Source of the DNA: JBEBVQ01 sp964636205
GTDB lineage: Bacteria; Bacteroidota; Bacteroidia; Chitinophagales; Chitinophagaceae
Length of the DNA stretch: 23,381 nucleotides
Reading direction: 5' to 3'
NCBI GenBank assembly: GCA_964636205.1
Contig: CAZWPF010000047.1
Coordinates: forward strand, 1 to 23,381
Part shown: positions 23,172 to 23,381 of the stretch, piece by piece
How the letters are laid out: every line of letters starts with the position of its first letter
Position numbering within the stretch: the stretch's first letter is position 1
The notes under the pieces: generated by a model
Seen by the model: the letters and a program-made list of their open reading frames with translations, nothing else
Databases searched by the model: none
What the model was told of the DNA's origin: nothing
Program-made: the position numbers and the translations under genes

Positions 23172-23381
23172 TTTTATTAGCCTGAGATAAAATTAACGAT
23201 CATTGAATAGCAATCAATAATTTGTGTCTAGAAAAGATGTAATCGAAGAGATAAACTAAATAGATACACACAGAGGCCGCAAAGCAATCCGCAGAGCACG
23301 CAAAGGTTTAGCATATGTAGCATCTACTCTGCGCTCTTTGCGGGAAATATGTCGGTTCACGCGAAGGCCGCAAAGTAATTC
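23172..23381. other. Intergenic end of window, no gene seen
   Basis: 210 bp upstream of the minus-strand gene. The first ~90 bp are plain AT-rich sequence that should hold its promoter, with no clear match found. The rest is the CGCAAAG-type repeat. Confidence 0.6.
23274..23381. repeat. CGCAAAG/CGCAGAG intergenic repeat cluster, running off the window
   Basis: AGGCCGCAAAG occurs at 23274-23284 and again at 23365-23375. CGCAGAG is at 23290-23296 and GCAAAG at 23300-23305. The complements CTCTGCG (23327-23333) and CTTTGCGG (23336-23343) face them, so CCGCAAAG...CGCAGAG can pair with CTCTGCG..CTTTGCGG as a long imperfect hairpin with a loop of about 30 nt. The repeat continues past the window end. 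Confidence 0.75.

Overview
The window looks like chromosomal DNA from a member of the Bacteroidota, most probably the order Chitinophagales. Several independent signs agree. Two large secreted proteins end in type IX secretion (T9SS) sorting domains. The GlmU-like sugar nucleotidyltransferase is of the Bacteroidota type, and L31 is the type B form. The promoters follow the TTTG-N19-TAnnTTTG pattern rather than TTGACA/TATAAT, and Shine-Dalgarno motifs are mostly absent. A run of 10 N at 13236-13245 marks an assembly or scaffolding gap, so this is probably a draft or metagenome-derived genome.

Layout. 1-4100: the 3' part of a NarL/LuxR-type response regulator meets, across a shared hairpin terminator, a very large surface protein (six kelch-like units, PKD/Ig-like domains, T9SS tail) on the minus strand. 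4400-7700: a housekeeping run on the plus strand with ribosomal protein L31 type B, a GlmU-family enzyme, triosephosphate isomerase, tRNA-Glu(UUC) and a deoxynucleoside kinase. 7800-11100: the helicase RecQ and a Xer-type tyrosine recombinase. 11093-12822: a WbqC-family protein and a tandem universal stress protein on the minus strand, divergent from tRNA-Leu(GAG). 12830-13440: a gene-free stretch with a punctuated CTCTTT hexanucleotide array that contains the assembly gap. 13440-15583: an outer-membrane barrel-like protein convergent with a lipoprotein. 15665-17434: aspartyl-tRNA synthetase. 17590-21768: a small zinc-ribbon protein, a stand-alone FeoA, a YajQ-family protein, a lipoprotein and a T9SS-secreted subtilisin-like protease, all on the plus strand. 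21849-23171: two convergent secreted proteins of unknown function. 23270-23381: an intergenic repeat built on CGCAAAG/CGCAGAG words that runs off the window.

Most genes are core functions: translation, glycolysis, cell-envelope precursor synthesis, nucleotide salvage, DNA repair and chromosome-dimer resolution. The accessory content is cell-surface: two T9SS cargo proteins, a barrel protein, two lipoproteins and two small secreted proteins. I see no prophage, IS element, CRISPR array, restriction system or biosynthetic cluster. The least explained signals are the punctuated hexamer array at about 13.0-13.4 kb, the terminal CGCAAAG-type repeat, and the orphan zinc-ribbon gene beside a FeoA that has no FeoB next to it.
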